This document shows positions 25,175-34,133 of a stretch of 64,000 nt of DNA, piece after piece. The notes beneath the pieces are model-generated. The model was given only the letters and a program-made list of their open reading frames with translations. It searched no databases and was not told the origin of the DNA. Location: assembly GCA_905234865.1 (NCBI GenBank), contig CAJOJE010000004.1, forward strand, positions 62,001-126,000. Reading direction: 5' to 3'. The number at the start of each line of letters is the position of its first letter. Position 1 is the first letter of the stretch. Source of the DNA: Candidatus Gastranaerophilales bacterium (GTDB lineage Bacteria; Cyanobacteriota; Vampirovibrionia; Gastranaerophilales; Gastranaerophilaceae). Made by a program: the position numbers and the translations under genes.

Positions 25175-26477
25175 TGAATTAATTGAAAAAATAAAGCCGT
25201 ATATAAAAAATTACCCCGCTTTTCTTGTGGGAGGGTATATAAGAGATAATTTATCCGGAAAAAAATCTCTTGATAGAGATATTGTAATAAATTGCCCCGA
25301 TTTAAAAACCGTAGCAAAAAATATAGCGGACGATTTAGGGGGCGCATACGTTGAATTGGATAACGAAAATCAAATATACAGAGTTGTTTTCAATCAAGAC
25401 TATATTGATTTTGCATATATGGATAACATTGAAGATGATATCGACAGACGTGATTTTACGATTAACTCCATAGCATATGACATTCAAAAAAATGAAATTT
25501 ACGACAAAAACAACGGTATTGAAGATTATAAAAATAAAATAATCAAAACTCATGATACAAAAAACTTATCCGATGACCCTTTAAGAATGCTTAGGGCGTA
25601 CAGGTTTCAAGCAATTTTGGGGTTTAGTACGGATGATAATATAAAAGATTTTATTCAAAAAAACGGAAAACTAATCAATCAGGTTTCAAAAGAGAGAATA
25701 CAACAAGAATTAATGAAAATGTTCGAGGGAAAATATTTGACAAAGGCTCTTTTGGATATGGATAAATCGGGGCTTTTGGAAGTTATTTTTCCCGTTTTTG
25801 AAGAAATTAAAAAAATTCCCCCCAATTCTCATCATCATCTCGACCTGTTTCATCACCTTGTAGAAACAGCGGATAAAATCAGAATAAATAAACCCGAATT
25901 AAAACTTGCCGCTTTTTTGCATGATTTAGCAAAACCCGACTGTTGGACGATAGAGAAAGATACGGGCAGACACAGATTTATAGGGCATGATGAGCTGGGC
26001 GGAAAAAAAGTTATACCGATTTTAAAAGAGCTGAAATTTTCAAACAAGCAAATAGAATACATTTCAAAAATGATACAAAATCATATTTACCCCTCGGCTC
26101 TTATGCACTCAAAAGATACAACCGAAAAAGCAATTATCCGTTTTGTTAAAAAAATCGGCGAAGATACTCCCGATTTAATCGAGCTTGCAAGAGCGGACAG
26201 ACTGTCTGCAAGAGGAGAAGCGGTGAGCGATAAAATGGTTGAAGAAAATTTAGAAAATCTCGATATTTTAGAAAAAAAATATGAAGAAATTATCATAAAA
26301 TTAAAAGAGCTTCCAAAGCTTATTGACGGTTTTGAAATAATGGAAATTTTAAACATTCCTCCTTCTCCTTTATTAAAAAAGATTATTGACGAAATAAAGG
26401 ATATGCAGGCTCAAAATATCATAAACACTAAAGAAGATGCAATCAATTACATTAAAAGCTTAAAAGGGAAAATATAA
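25167..26477 (+). CDS. cca: CCA tRNA nucleotidyltransferase with HD domain
   Basis: The 436-residue enzyme adds or repairs the CCA tail of tRNAs. The class II nucleotidyltransferase head has LVGGYIRDNL, the metal Asp pair in DRDIVI, and RRDFTINSIAY; the neck has DPLRMLRAYRF and RIQQELMKMF. A C-terminal HD domain follows with HHHLDLFHHL and FLHDLAKPD, giving a phosphohydrolase-like extension. The three tRNA genes in this window encode CCA, so its role here is mainly repair. It overlaps rsmE by 8 bases and rmuC by one. Confidence 0.93.
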   Translation: MYDELIEKIKPYIKNYPAFLVGGYIRDNLSGKKSLDRDIVINCPDLKTVAKNIADDLGGAYVELDNENQIYRVVFNQDYIDFAYMDNIEDDIDRRDFTINSIAYDIQKNEIYDKNNGIEDYKNKIIKTHDTKNLSDDPLRMLRAYRFQAILGFSTDDNIKDFIQKNGKLINQVSKERIQQELMKMFEGKYLTKALLDMDKSGLLEVIFPVFEEIKKIPPNSHHHLDLFHHLVETADKIRINKPELKLAAFLHDLAKPDCWTIEKDTGRHRFIGHDELGGKKVIPILKELKFSNKQIEYISKMIQNHIYPSALMHSKDTTEKAIIRFVKKIGEDTPDLIELARADRLSARGEAVSDKMVEENLENLDILEKKYEEIIIKLKELPKLIDGFEIMEILNIPPSPLLKKIIDEIKDMQAQNIINTKEDAINYIKSLKGKI

Positions 26478-27688
26478 TGGAAAAAATTGTTTTGAGTCTT
26501 ATGTCAGGGGCAATTATCGGAAGTTTAATCTCATTTTTATTTTTCAATAAAGAAAACAAAAAATTAAAGGAAGAAAATTTTAATCTAAAAGTTCAAAACA
26601 CCGAAAATTCTACAAAACTTGAAATTATAAAAAATTTTCAACAAGAAAAATCGGAGCTTTTGGAGCTTATAAAAAATGATTTCACATCTATTGCGGCTCA
26701 AACATTATTAGAGAAAAATAAAATCATAAGAGAAGAAAATAAAACCGCTCTTGAAACATATCTTAATCCATTGAAAGAAAATATTAAAGAATTTAAACAA
26801 AAAGCAGACTTAATGAGCGAAACGGGAAAAATAAACACCGCTCTTTTAAAAGATAAGATTGAAGAATTAACAAAAGAAACAAAAATAACTTATCTTGCGG
26901 CGGAAAAATTATCGGAAGCCATCAGCAAAAATTCAAAATCAAGAGGAATTTTGGGCGAGATGATTTTAGAAAAATTATTAAAATCATCGGGATTAATTAA
27001 TAAAAAAGAAAATTTTGAAAAAGGAAACTTTGAAACTCAAAAAGGTTTTAAACCAAAAGACGGCGGAAATATAAGAATAGTTGACGCAATTATTTATCTC
27101 CCTAATGGCAATAAAAATATAATAATAGATTCAAAAGCACCCTTGGCGGAATTTTTAAATTATACGGAAAATTACAACGAGGATAGTTTAAATAATTTTT
27201 ATAAAGATGTAAAAAACAGAATAGATGAACTTACGGGAAAGTATGAAAATTTGGAAGAAATCAATACTCCCGACTTTACGATTATGTTTATTCCGTTTGA
27301 ACTTCCCTTATCTTATATTTATTCAAACAACAAGCTCATTGAATACGCACTTTCAAAAAATATAGTAGTTTCGGGCCCGTCAACTTTAATTGCGACTTTA
27401 AGAACAATAAATTATTGCTGGAGTCAAAAAAATCAATACGAAAATATTAAGGATATTACAAAATTAGGCCTAAATATTTATGAAAAAATGATAGTTTTTA
27501 TACAAAAACTGGAAGAATTAAAAACTTCTTTTGATACCGTACAAAAAAGATTTGACAGCGCCTTTAAAACAATAAAAGGACAAGGAAGTTTAATAGGACA
27601 AGTTGAAAAACTTAAAAACTACGGTTTAATTCCTCCAAGAAACATTGAAACAAAATATTTGGAAGAAAATATCGAAATAAATAATTAA
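26477..27688 (+). CDS. rmuC: DNA recombination protein RmuC
   Basis: The 403-residue protein has one N-terminal membrane helix (LSLMSGAIIGSLISFLFF), a long coiled coil to about residue 150, and a nuclease-like PD-(D/E)XK domain with RGILGEMILEKLLKSSG, DAIIYLPNGNKNIIIDSKAPL and FVPFEL-like MFIPFELPLSY. Relatives limit inversions at short repeats in Escherichia coli and help anti-phage defence in some systems. The ATG shares its A with the stop of cca. It ends head-on with recR with no base between. Confidence 0.9.
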   Translation: MEKIVLSLMSGAIIGSLISFLFFNKENKKLKEENFNLKVQNTENSTKLEIIKNFQQEKSELLELIKNDFTSIAAQTLLEKNKIIREENKTALETYLNPLKENIKEFKQKADLMSETGKINTALLKDKIEELTKETKITYLAAEKLSEAISKNSKSRGILGEMILEKLLKSSGLINKKENFEKGNFETQKGFKPKDGGNIRIVDAIIYLPNGNKNIIIDSKAPLAEFLNYTENYNEDSLNNFYKDVKNRIDELTGKYENLEEINTPDFTIMFIPFELPLSYIYSNNKLIEYALSKNIVVSGPSTLIATLRTINYCWSQKNQYENIKDITKLGLNIYEKMIVFIQKLEELKTSFDTVQKRFDSAFKTIKGQGSLIGQVEKLKNYGLIPPRNIETKYLEENIEINN

Positions 27689-28285
27689 TTACATTTCAAG
27701 TCTTGTTTCAAGCGCTCTTATTAAAGTTAATTCATCCGTATATTCTAATTCCGACCCCAAAGGGATGCCGTATGCTATTCTTGAAACTTTAATACCAAAG
27801 GGTTTTAAAAGTTTTGATAAATACAATGAAGTTGCTTCGCCTTCAACAGAAGGATTAAGCGCCAAAATTACCTCTTTAATATCGTCTTTATGGACTCTTT
27901 CCAACAGTTCTTTTACTTTAATATCCTCAGGTCCAATCCCGTCAATAGGAGAAATTAACCCGCCTAAGACATGGTATAAACCCTGATATTCGTTTGTTTT
28001 TTCAATAGCAATCAAATCTTTTGCTTCCGCCACAACGCATACTAATTCTTTTGTTCTTGATGTCGAAGAACAGATTTCGCAAGGGTCAACCGAAGATATG
28101 TTAAAGCAGATTGAACAATATTTAATGGTGGATTTTGCCTCAATCATAGCCTGCGCAAAATTCTCAACTTCGCTTTTATCCGTTTTTAAGATATGCAAAG
28201 CAAGCCTTTGCGCAGTCTTTGGGCCGATTGAAGGCAATTTTTGAAAATATTCTATTAACCTTGCAAGAGGTCTTGTATATTCCAC
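27689..28285 (-). CDS. recR: Recombination protein RecR
   Basis: The 198-residue protein works with RecO and RecF to load RecA at gaps. Visible are the N-terminal helix-hairpin-helix [18 protein letters not shown], the four-Cys zinc finger [16 protein letters not shown], and the Toprim domain with [12 protein letters not shown] and [13 protein letters not shown]. It overlaps the upstream ebfC by one base, forming the common ebfC-recR pair, though dnaX is not adjacent here. Confidence 0.96.
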   Translation of the reverse strand: MEYTRPLARLIEYFQKLPSIGPKTAQRLALHILKTDKSEVENFAQAMIEAKSTIKYCSICFNISSVDPCEICSSTSRTKELVCVVAEAKDLIAIEKTNEYQGLYHVLGGLISPIDGIGPEDIKVKELLERVHKDDIKEVILALNPSVEGEATSLYLSKLLKPFGIKVSRIAYGIPLGSELEYTDELTLIRALETRLEM

Positions 28286-28617
28286 TAGAATAACCCCGGT
28301 ATGCTGATACCGCCCGTTACGGCTTTCATTTTGGATTCCATTAATTCTTGTGCTTCATTAGAAGCATTTTTCATAGCTTCGGTAATTAAATCTTCAAGCA
28401 TTTCTACCGTTTCGTTATCGACAGAGTCAGGGTTTTCGGGATTAATTGCTTTTTTTGAAAGTTTAATACCGACAAATTTTGATTGTCCGTTTAAAGTAAC
28501 CTGAACAGCATCCCCGCCGGATTTTCCGACAACCTGCATTGAATTAAGTTCGCTTTGCGCTTCTTTAAGTTTTTTTTGCATTTTTTGCGCTTGCTGCATC
28601 ATTTGAATCATGTTCAT
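28285..28617 (-). CDS. YbaB/EbfC nucleoid-associated protein
   Basis: The 110-residue protein starts with a helix [24 protein letters not shown], followed by a sheet with [17 protein letters not shown] and a second helix ending [11 protein letters not shown]-like [11 protein letters not shown], the exact YbaB pattern. Dimers bind DNA with loose specificity. The stop overlaps the recR start by one base, so expression is coupled with recombination mediator RecR. Confidence 0.93.
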   Translation of the reverse strand: MNMIQMMQQAQKMQKKLKEAQSELNSMQVVGKSGGDAVQVTLNGQSKFVGIKLSKKAINPENPDSVDNETVEMLEDLITEAMKNASNEAQELMESKMKAVTGGISIPGLF

Positions 28618-28670
28618 AAATTTAATTCCTCTTTTTAATTTATCTCTATTATGCTATATTTCTAATTATA

Positions 28671-29444
28671 ATGCAAAATAAAACATATTTAAAATATTGT
28701 CTTTCAAAAAGAGGTTGTCTTTCAAGATGGCCCGAAGCGCTAATGCCTTTATCCGTCTACATTGCGCCCTTCAGGTGGTATAAGTCAATGAGCGAAGGGG
28801 ACAGTTACAAATATAAATCTATGGTCATGAACGCTTTTAATACATGGCAGCAAGCCCTATCAGGCATGGTAAGATTTAATTTTGTAAATACTTTAAACGA
28901 ATCCCATATCAATCTTGAATGGAAAAGAGTAGACAGAAAATCTCTGGGAAGCTGCCAATTTAACTACGATAACGAGGGAAGATATTTTTCTGCGGAAGTA
29001 AATATCGGACTGTCAGACGGCATAATTCACAAACAATATATGGATGAGAACGAAGTTTATCATACAATCCTCCATGAAGTAGGGCATGCGATAGGTTTAG
29101 GGCACAGCCCGAATATTGAAGATATTATGTACACCCCGCACCGGTACGGTCGTGTTACGCTTACGCAAAATGACATTCAAACGGCAAGATTTTTGTATAA
29201 ATTTGATGTCGGAAAAACCGAACAGGAAATTTTAAACCAATATTCCAATCTTAATGCAACGGATTTAGATAACCTTGTTTCTATAATGCTCGAAGAAAAA
29301 AGCGATTTTCAAAAAACAATGGATAATATGTCGAATAACGGTTCTTCAAAAGATTTAGTGCAGGAAAATGCGAATATAGGAGAACTTAAAAAATATCTTT
29401 TACAAATTAATAATCTAAAATTTAATTTCAACAAAAAACAATAA
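28671..29444 (+). CDS. Matrixin-like zinc metalloprotease without signal peptide
   Basis: The 257-residue protein has the metzincin zinc site HTILHEVGHAIGLGH (HExxHxxGxxH) near residue 142, followed by IMY as the Met-turn. The region before (YKSMVMNAFNTWQQALSG and INLEW) matches the peptidase M10 fold in which substrate strands bind. There is no signal peptide or propeptide with a cysteine switch, so export, if any, needs another route. The last 70 residues are helical. It is divergent from ebfC with about 50 bases between and convergent with a zinc-ribbon gene. Confidence 0.82.
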   Translation: MQNKTYLKYCLSKRGCLSRWPEALMPLSVYIAPFRWYKSMSEGDSYKYKSMVMNAFNTWQQALSGMVRFNFVNTLNESHINLEWKRVDRKSLGSCQFNYDNEGRYFSAEVNIGLSDGIIHKQYMDENEVYHTILHEVGHAIGLGHSPNIEDIMYTPHRYGRVTLTQNDIQTARFLYKFDVGKTEQEILNQYSNLNATDLDNLVSIMLEEKSDFQKTMDNMSNNGSSKDLVQENANIGELKKYLLQINNLKFNFNKKQ

Positions 29445-29452
29445 CGATTCGG

Positions 29453-29764
29453 CTAATTATTTTGTGCATTTTCGTTTTGTTTTATAAAATCACACATAAC
29501 TTCAAGCCTTTTGTCTTCCATGGCATCTATTAATTCCTGAATATCTTTTATTTTGCCAAGCTTGAATCCTGCTTCCGCTAAAACGACACAGTCGTTACAA
29601 AGACGATATTTTTTATACTGAATACTTCCTGCAAGAGTTTTGTTTTCTCCGCAAGCGGAGCAGTCGAAAAACTCGTTTTCAATTTCAGGGTCTTCTTCGA
29701 TGTCGTCCAAATACATTTGTTTTGCAATTTCTTGCATTTCTTCGATTATTTTATTCTGTTCCAT
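29453..29764 (-). CDS. Small zinc-finger hypothetical protein
   Basis: This 103-residue protein has an acidic helical N-terminus (MQEIAKQMYLDDIEEDPEIE), a four-Cys zinc site made of CSACGENK and CNDCV spaced by 17 residues, and a helical acidic C-terminus. I do not know a named family. No export signal is seen. It lies 12 bases upstream of hemW on the minus strand reading direction reversed, that is, hemW is transcribed first and this gene follows it, so the two are probably in one operon. Confidence 0.65.
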   Translation of the reverse strand: MEQNKIIEEMQEIAKQMYLDDIEEDPEIENEFFDCSACGENKTLAGSIQYKKYRLCNDCVVLAEAGFKLGKIKDIQELIDAMEDKRLEVMCDFIKQNENAQNN

Positions 29765-29776
29765 AAAAAAATTTTA

Positions 29777-30850
29777 TCACAAAAAATCACACAAAATATA
29801 ATTTGAAATCAAAATACCGTCTAAGGTTAAAACACAGTTATTATTTTCTTTTTTAATATGTCCCGTATTAATATATTTTTCCAATATTTTTGAATATTTT
29901 TTCTCAAAATCAATACCGAAAGTTTTATTTATATCGGAAATATTTATACCCTCTTTTGTTCTAAAACCCAAAAATATTGTTTCCGAAAGTAAATCTGCTT
30001 CAATTACTTCCTCTTTTAAAAGAGGGTTTTCAAGATATTTTTTTATTAAATTAGAATTTACATACCGTTTTTTTCCGTCAAACCCTGAAGCAGAAACCCC
30101 AAAACCAAAATAAGGATTTAATTTCCAATAATTATAATTGTGTTTTGAGATAAAATTTTTATTTTTTGCAAAATTTGATATTTCGTAATGTTCATAATTT
30201 GAAAGGTCTAAAACCATTTCTCTATACATTTTTTCTTGAACTTCTTCATTTGGAAGATTATCGGGACAAAATTTATAAAATGCCGTTTTTTCTTCAATTT
30301 TAAGCCCGTAAGAAGATATATGAGGAATTTCAAAATCAATTAAAGTCATAATATCTTTTTTAAAATCTTCTAAAGTTTGATTAAAAAGCCCGTACATTAT
30401 ATCGCATGATATATTTTCAAAACCGGAAGAAATTGCATTTTGAATTGCATTTTTGGAACAACCGGAATCATGTATTCTGCCCAAAATTTTTAAAATATCG
30501 TCATTAAATGTTTGAACCCCGATACTCAATCTGTTTACTCCTAAATTTCGCAAACTTTTCAGGTAGTTCTTATTTCCGTTTTCAGGATTAATTTCAAAAG
30601 TTATCTCGGGATTTTTAAAAAAGTTAAAACAGGATAAAACTTTTTCTATTTGTTTTATATTTAATAACGAAGGTGTTCCGCCACCCAAATAAAGGCTTTT
30701 AAGGGGTGTGCCGTCATATTCTTTTTTGATTTGACATATAAGCGCATCGATATATTTTTCAATGTAATCCAAATTAATAAACGAAGTAAAAGCGCAATAA
30801 TTGCATTTATTTTTGCAAAAAGGAACGTGTACATAAGCGTATTCAATCAT
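29777..30850 (-). CDS. hemW: Radical SAM heme chaperone HemW-like
   Basis: The 357-residue protein opens with YVHVPFCKNKCNYCAF, the CxxxCxxC cluster motif with the extra Cys typical of HemW rather than the coproporphyrinogen dehydrogenase HemN. GGGTPSLL, SIGVQTFNDDILKILGRIH and YGLKIEEKTAFY are further family blocks, and a HemN C-terminal domain closes it. The frame extends upstream to 30958, but that adds a Phe/Tyr-rich stretch overlapping the divergent gene, so I chose the ATG at 30850. HemW hands heme to respiratory enzymes in characterised bacteria. Confidence 0.88.
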   Translation of the reverse strand: MIEYAYVHVPFCKNKCNYCAFTSFINLDYIEKYIDALICQIKKEYDGTPLKSLYLGGGTPSLLNIKQIEKVLSCFNFFKNPEITFEINPENGNKNYLKSLRNLGVNRLSIGVQTFNDDILKILGRIHDSGCSKNAIQNAISSGFENISCDIMYGLFNQTLEDFKKDIMTLIDFEIPHISSYGLKIEEKTAFYKFCPDNLPNEEVQEKMYREMVLDLSNYEHYEISNFAKNKNFISKHNYNYWKLNPYFGFGVSASGFDGKKRYVNSNLIKKYLENPLLKEEVIEADLLSETIFLGFRTKEGINISDINKTFGIDFEKKYSKILEKYINTGHIKKENNNCVLTLDGILISNYILCDFL

Positions 30851-30891
30851 ATACTTATTGTAACAAAAATAAAAAGGGTTATAATTAAAGT

Positions 30892-31917
30892 ATGATAACG
30901 GAAACGGAAAAAGAGATTTTATCTCAAAAAAATTTGATTGATAAAATTGTAAATACATATTTTAAAGGCAATAAATTAAATTTCCCCTCAATAGATAAAG
31001 AAAAATATAAAGAGGTAAAATTTATTGCTTCAGGCTCATCCTACAACGCCGCACGCTTAGGCCATAAATTTTTTGAGGAAAATTACGATATTATTGCAAA
31101 TTTTGAATATTCCTCGGAATTTATCTCTAACCCCAACAGAAAAATTAAAAACGACACTTTGTATGTTTTTGTATCTCAATCGGGAAAAACTTATGATACG
31201 GGGTATGCGCTTGATATAGTAAAAAAAGAAGGCGGAAACACTTTTTCTTTTGTTAATAATTCAAATTCAAAAATTTACAACGAAGCGGATTATAAAGTTG
31301 ATGTTATGGCAGGAGTTGAAAATTCAATCGCCGCAACAAAATCTTTCAGCGCTTGCGTTATTTGCCTTTGGCTCTTTTCAAAATATTTTTCATGCGAAAA
31401 TTCAAATATTTTAAACGAACTGACGGAAGCAAAAAAGGCAATTAACGATATTTTTTCAATGGAAAACGAAATTCTTAAAGGCGCAAATTTTCTGGCAAAA
31501 CAAAAATCCGTTTCCATAATAGGATACGGAACGGGCTATATTCTTGCAAAAGAAACCGCTCTAAAAATAAAAGAAACTTCATATATCCACTCTTGCGCTT
31601 ATCCGACGGGAGAATTTCTCCATGGGCACAGCGCAATTTTAAACGAACACAAAGCCCTTATCGAAATTTTTACATCCGATATGAAAAATTTTGAAAAAAA
31701 TACTTTGTTAAAAATTAAAAAAGATTTCAACCCCGAAATTTTATCAATAACCGATTTTGATACAAACGAGCTTTCGATTAAATTTCCAAAATACAATTAC
31801 GCAATATCAAAAATTTGCGCAATTTGTGTTATACTACAACTTTTGGCGCTCAAAACAGCTCTTATTTCAGGTGAAAACGTCGATAAACCAAAAGGATTAA
31901 ATAAAGTAGTAACTTAA
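30892..31917 (+). CDS. SIS-domain sugar isomerase/deaminase-like protein
   Basis: The 341-residue protein has two sugar isomerase (SIS) domains without a glutaminase domain. The first has FIASGSSYNAARLG and FVSQSGKTYDTGYAL, the second IIGYGTGYILAKETALKIKE and PTGEFLHGH, matching the isomerase half of GlmS and the AgaS/FrlB group, which act on phosphorylated amino or glycated sugars. The substrate cannot be told. It begins divergently from hemW and ends 1 base before the convergent wecB. Confidence 0.8.
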   Translation: MITETEKEILSQKNLIDKIVNTYFKGNKLNFPSIDKEKYKEVKFIASGSSYNAARLGHKFFEENYDIIANFEYSSEFISNPNRKIKNDTLYVFVSQSGKTYDTGYALDIVKKEGGNTFSFVNNSNSKIYNEADYKVDVMAGVENSIAATKSFSACVICLWLFSKYFSCENSNILNELTEAKKAINDIFSMENEILKGANFLAKQKSVSIIGYGTGYILAKETALKIKETSYIHSCAYPTGEFLHGHSAILNEHKALIEIFTSDMKNFEKNTLLKIKKDFNPEILSITDFDTNELSIKFPKYNYAISKICAICVILQLLALKTALISGENVDKPKGLNKVVT

Positions 31918-31918
31918 A

Positions 31919-33031
31919 TTAACCCAATTTTTCAATAATTATATCCGCAATTCTTTTCGAGGCAAGTCCGTCACCGTAAGGATTAACGGCTTTTGACATT
32001 TTTTCGTACTCGTTTTTATCACCTAAAAGGGTATTAACGATTGATGTAATTTTTGATATATCACACCCTGCAAGTTTAACGCCACCCGATAAAAGGGCTT
32101 CGGGACGTTCGGTTTCATCTCTCAAAACAATTGTAGGAACCCCGAGCGATGGTGCTTCTTCTTGAATGCCGCCCGAATCCGTTAAAATGATTTCAGCTTG
32201 TTTCATTAAGGAACAAAACGGAGCATAATCAAGCGGAGGTACGAGCTTAATTCTTTCATTTGAAGATAAGTACTTTTCAACCGTATTTTTTACGTTAGGG
32301 TTCGGATGAACAGGATAAATTATCTGCACATCGGAATTATCTTCAATGATTTTTAAAGCAGCCTTGCAGATATTTTCTAAAGGCTCTCCGAAATTTTCCC
32401 TCCTGTGGGAAGTTAAAAGAATTGTTCTTAAATTTTTATCTAAATTAAAATCATATTCGTTTTTGTCGTTTTGAATGGTGTGAAAGAGCGCATCAATTAC
32501 GGTATTTCCCGTTTCAAAAAATTCGTATTTGGGGTTTATGCCCGATTTTTTAAGGTTTTCGATTGAACCTTTAGTGGGACAAAAATGAAAATCACAGACG
32601 CTATCGACTATAACCCTGTTAATTTCCTCGGGGAACGGGTAATCCTTGTTAAATGTTCTTAAACCCGCTTCAACATGCCCTATCGGGATTTTCCCGTAAA
32701 AAGCGCTCAGAGCGGAAGCGGATGATGTCGTTGTATCGCCATGCACAAGAACAACATCGGGTTTAATTTCTTCAAAAACTTTTTTTGTTGAAAGAATAAT
32801 ATTTGAAGTTAATTCCCATAAATTTTGATTTTCCCTCATAAGATTAAGGTCAAAATCGGGGGTGATATTAAATAAATTCAATACCGAATCAAGCATTTGC
32901 CTGTGTTGCGCCGTTACAATCACTATCGGTTCAATTTCTTCTCTTTTTTGAAATTCAAGCACAACCGGAGCCATTTTAATTGCTTCGGGTCTTGTCCCGA
33001 AAACTATACCCGCTTTAATTTTTTTTGACAT
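31919..33031 (-). CDS. wecB: UDP-N-acetylglucosamine 2-epimerase (non-hydrolysing)
   Basis: The 370-residue enzyme converts UDP-GlcNAc to UDP-ManNAc for surface glycans. It begins with VFGTRPEAIKMAPV, and carries VHGDTTTSSASAL, HVEAGLRTFNKDYPFPEEINR, TSHRRENFG and TDSGGIQEEAPSLGVPTIVLRDETERPE, all diagnostic. The length is normal. Its start lies within the 3' end of the upstream membrane protein gene by 17 bases, implying coupled translation. Confidence 0.96.
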   Translation of the reverse strand: MSKKIKAGIVFGTRPEAIKMAPVVLEFQKREEIEPIVIVTAQHRQMLDSVLNLFNITPDFDLNLMRENQNLWELTSNIILSTKKVFEEIKPDVVLVHGDTTTSSASALSAFYGKIPIGHVEAGLRTFNKDYPFPEEINRVIVDSVCDFHFCPTKGSIENLKKSGINPKYEFFETGNTVIDALFHTIQNDKNEYDFNLDKNLRTILLTSHRRENFGEPLENICKAALKIIEDNSDVQIIYPVHPNPNVKNTVEKYLSSNERIKLVPPLDYAPFCSLMKQAEIILTDSGGIQEEAPSLGVPTIVLRDETERPEALLSGGVKLAGCDISKITSIVNTLLGDKNEYEKMSKAVNPYGDGLASKRIADIIIEKLG

Positions 33032-34073
33032 AGAATTTCCTCGTTATTGAATTACAAAGTAAAATTACCGCCCCAACAAGAGGGGATAAAATACTCAATA
33101 AAAAGTATCCCACAAAAATAACTTTTTCAAAGCGAGTTTTAAAAGACATCTTAATATTTTTTATCAAATATTGTGTTAAATATAATAAAAGCGTTGACAT
33201 TACAACGGATAGAGGGATAAATTTTGCAACATTGCCGTATTCAAACAAAACGAAAAATAAGAATATCGCATACAATAACTTTACACCGTTTGATTTTATA
33301 AAAAATCTTGAAACTGAGCCCGAAATAACCCCTGTTATTGAAGATAAAATCAAAGAACAGCCCGTCAGTAAAAGATTTTTTTTGTTAATAATTCTTTTCG
33401 GGATAAATTCATTCGTCACAAAAACAAATAAAAAAGACAGGCACAAAAGTTTAAATATATGCGCAAAATCGGCACTTGCCGGAAATTTAACCGAATTTAT
33501 ACCGTAAGCCAAACTTATATAAGAAAGTCCGAATATAAAATTTACAAAACAAGTACAAACTAAAGAAAAAAATATTTTCGGAACTTTTTTATTTGCAAAA
33601 AAATAGTAAAAAGCAAAAAACAAAAGAGACAGTATAATTTCATTTTGAGATACGGGTTGAAAAAAATCATAATCGAAAAAAAGATTAAACGAAGAAACGG
33701 TTTTAAGCCCCAAAAGAACAGGGATTGCAAATAATATTGCAGTTACAAAAAGAGAATTAAAGTAAACTTTTTTTAATCTCTCATCCGCTTTTAATTTTAA
33801 AATAGGATACAACATAAAAAATATGCCCGATAAAAACAACAATGAAAGCAGAGAGTCAACTTTTCCGCCGAGAAAGTAATTTGCACACCCTAAAAAAATG
33901 CAGGACGGAATTGAAATAATAAATAGATTTTTTGATTTAAAAATTAAAGAAAGGACGGAAGAAATAAAAAAACCGAATAATGTTAAATACCCGCCAAAGC
34001 CGACTAATATTCCCATTCCCGCCACAATCGGAATTAAATCAAACAAAAAACCGTAATCTTTTTTTATTACCAC
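33015..34073 (-). CDS. Multi-spanning membrane protein of unknown function
   Basis: I do not recognise this 352-residue protein. It has about ten hydrophobic helices, short charged loops and a basic C-terminus (RKFYVKKN). The GGKVDSLLSL loop and the N-terminal ten-helix layout are compatible with a glycan or lipid transporter, or with MraY-like glycosyl-1-phosphate transferases, but the catalytic Asp motifs of the latter are not visible. It overlaps wecB by 17 bases, so a job in envelope polysaccharide assembly is a reasonable inference. Confidence 0.6.
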   Translation of the reverse strand: MVIKKDYGFLFDLIPIVAGMGILVGFGGYLTLFGFFISSVLSLIFKSKNLFIISIPSCIFLGCANYFLGGKVDSLLSLLFLSGIFFMLYPILKLKADERLKKVYFNSLFVTAILFAIPVLLGLKTVSSFNLFFDYDFFQPVSQNEIILSLLFFAFYYFFANKKVPKIFFSLVCTCFVNFIFGLSYISLAYGINSVKFPASADFAHIFKLLCLSFLFVFVTNEFIPKRIINKKNLLLTGCSLILSSITGVISGSVSRFFIKSNGVKLLYAIFLFFVLFEYGNVAKFIPLSVVMSTLLLYLTQYLIKNIKMSFKTRFEKVIFVGYFLLSILSPLVGAVILLCNSITRKFYVKKN

Positions 34074-34133
34074 TTATTAAAACTCCAATTTACCGAAATT
34101 TTTTTTATATTATAATACTACCATAACAGGAAA

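Noticed and set aside
24982-25347. 121-residue minus-strand frame across the rsmE-cca junction
   Set aside because: It is antisense to two confidently assigned genes and has a Phe/Leu-rich shadow composition.
30851-30958. N-terminal extension of HemW
   Set aside because: It overlaps the divergent SIS gene and has a Phe/Tyr-rich composition unlike any HemW start.
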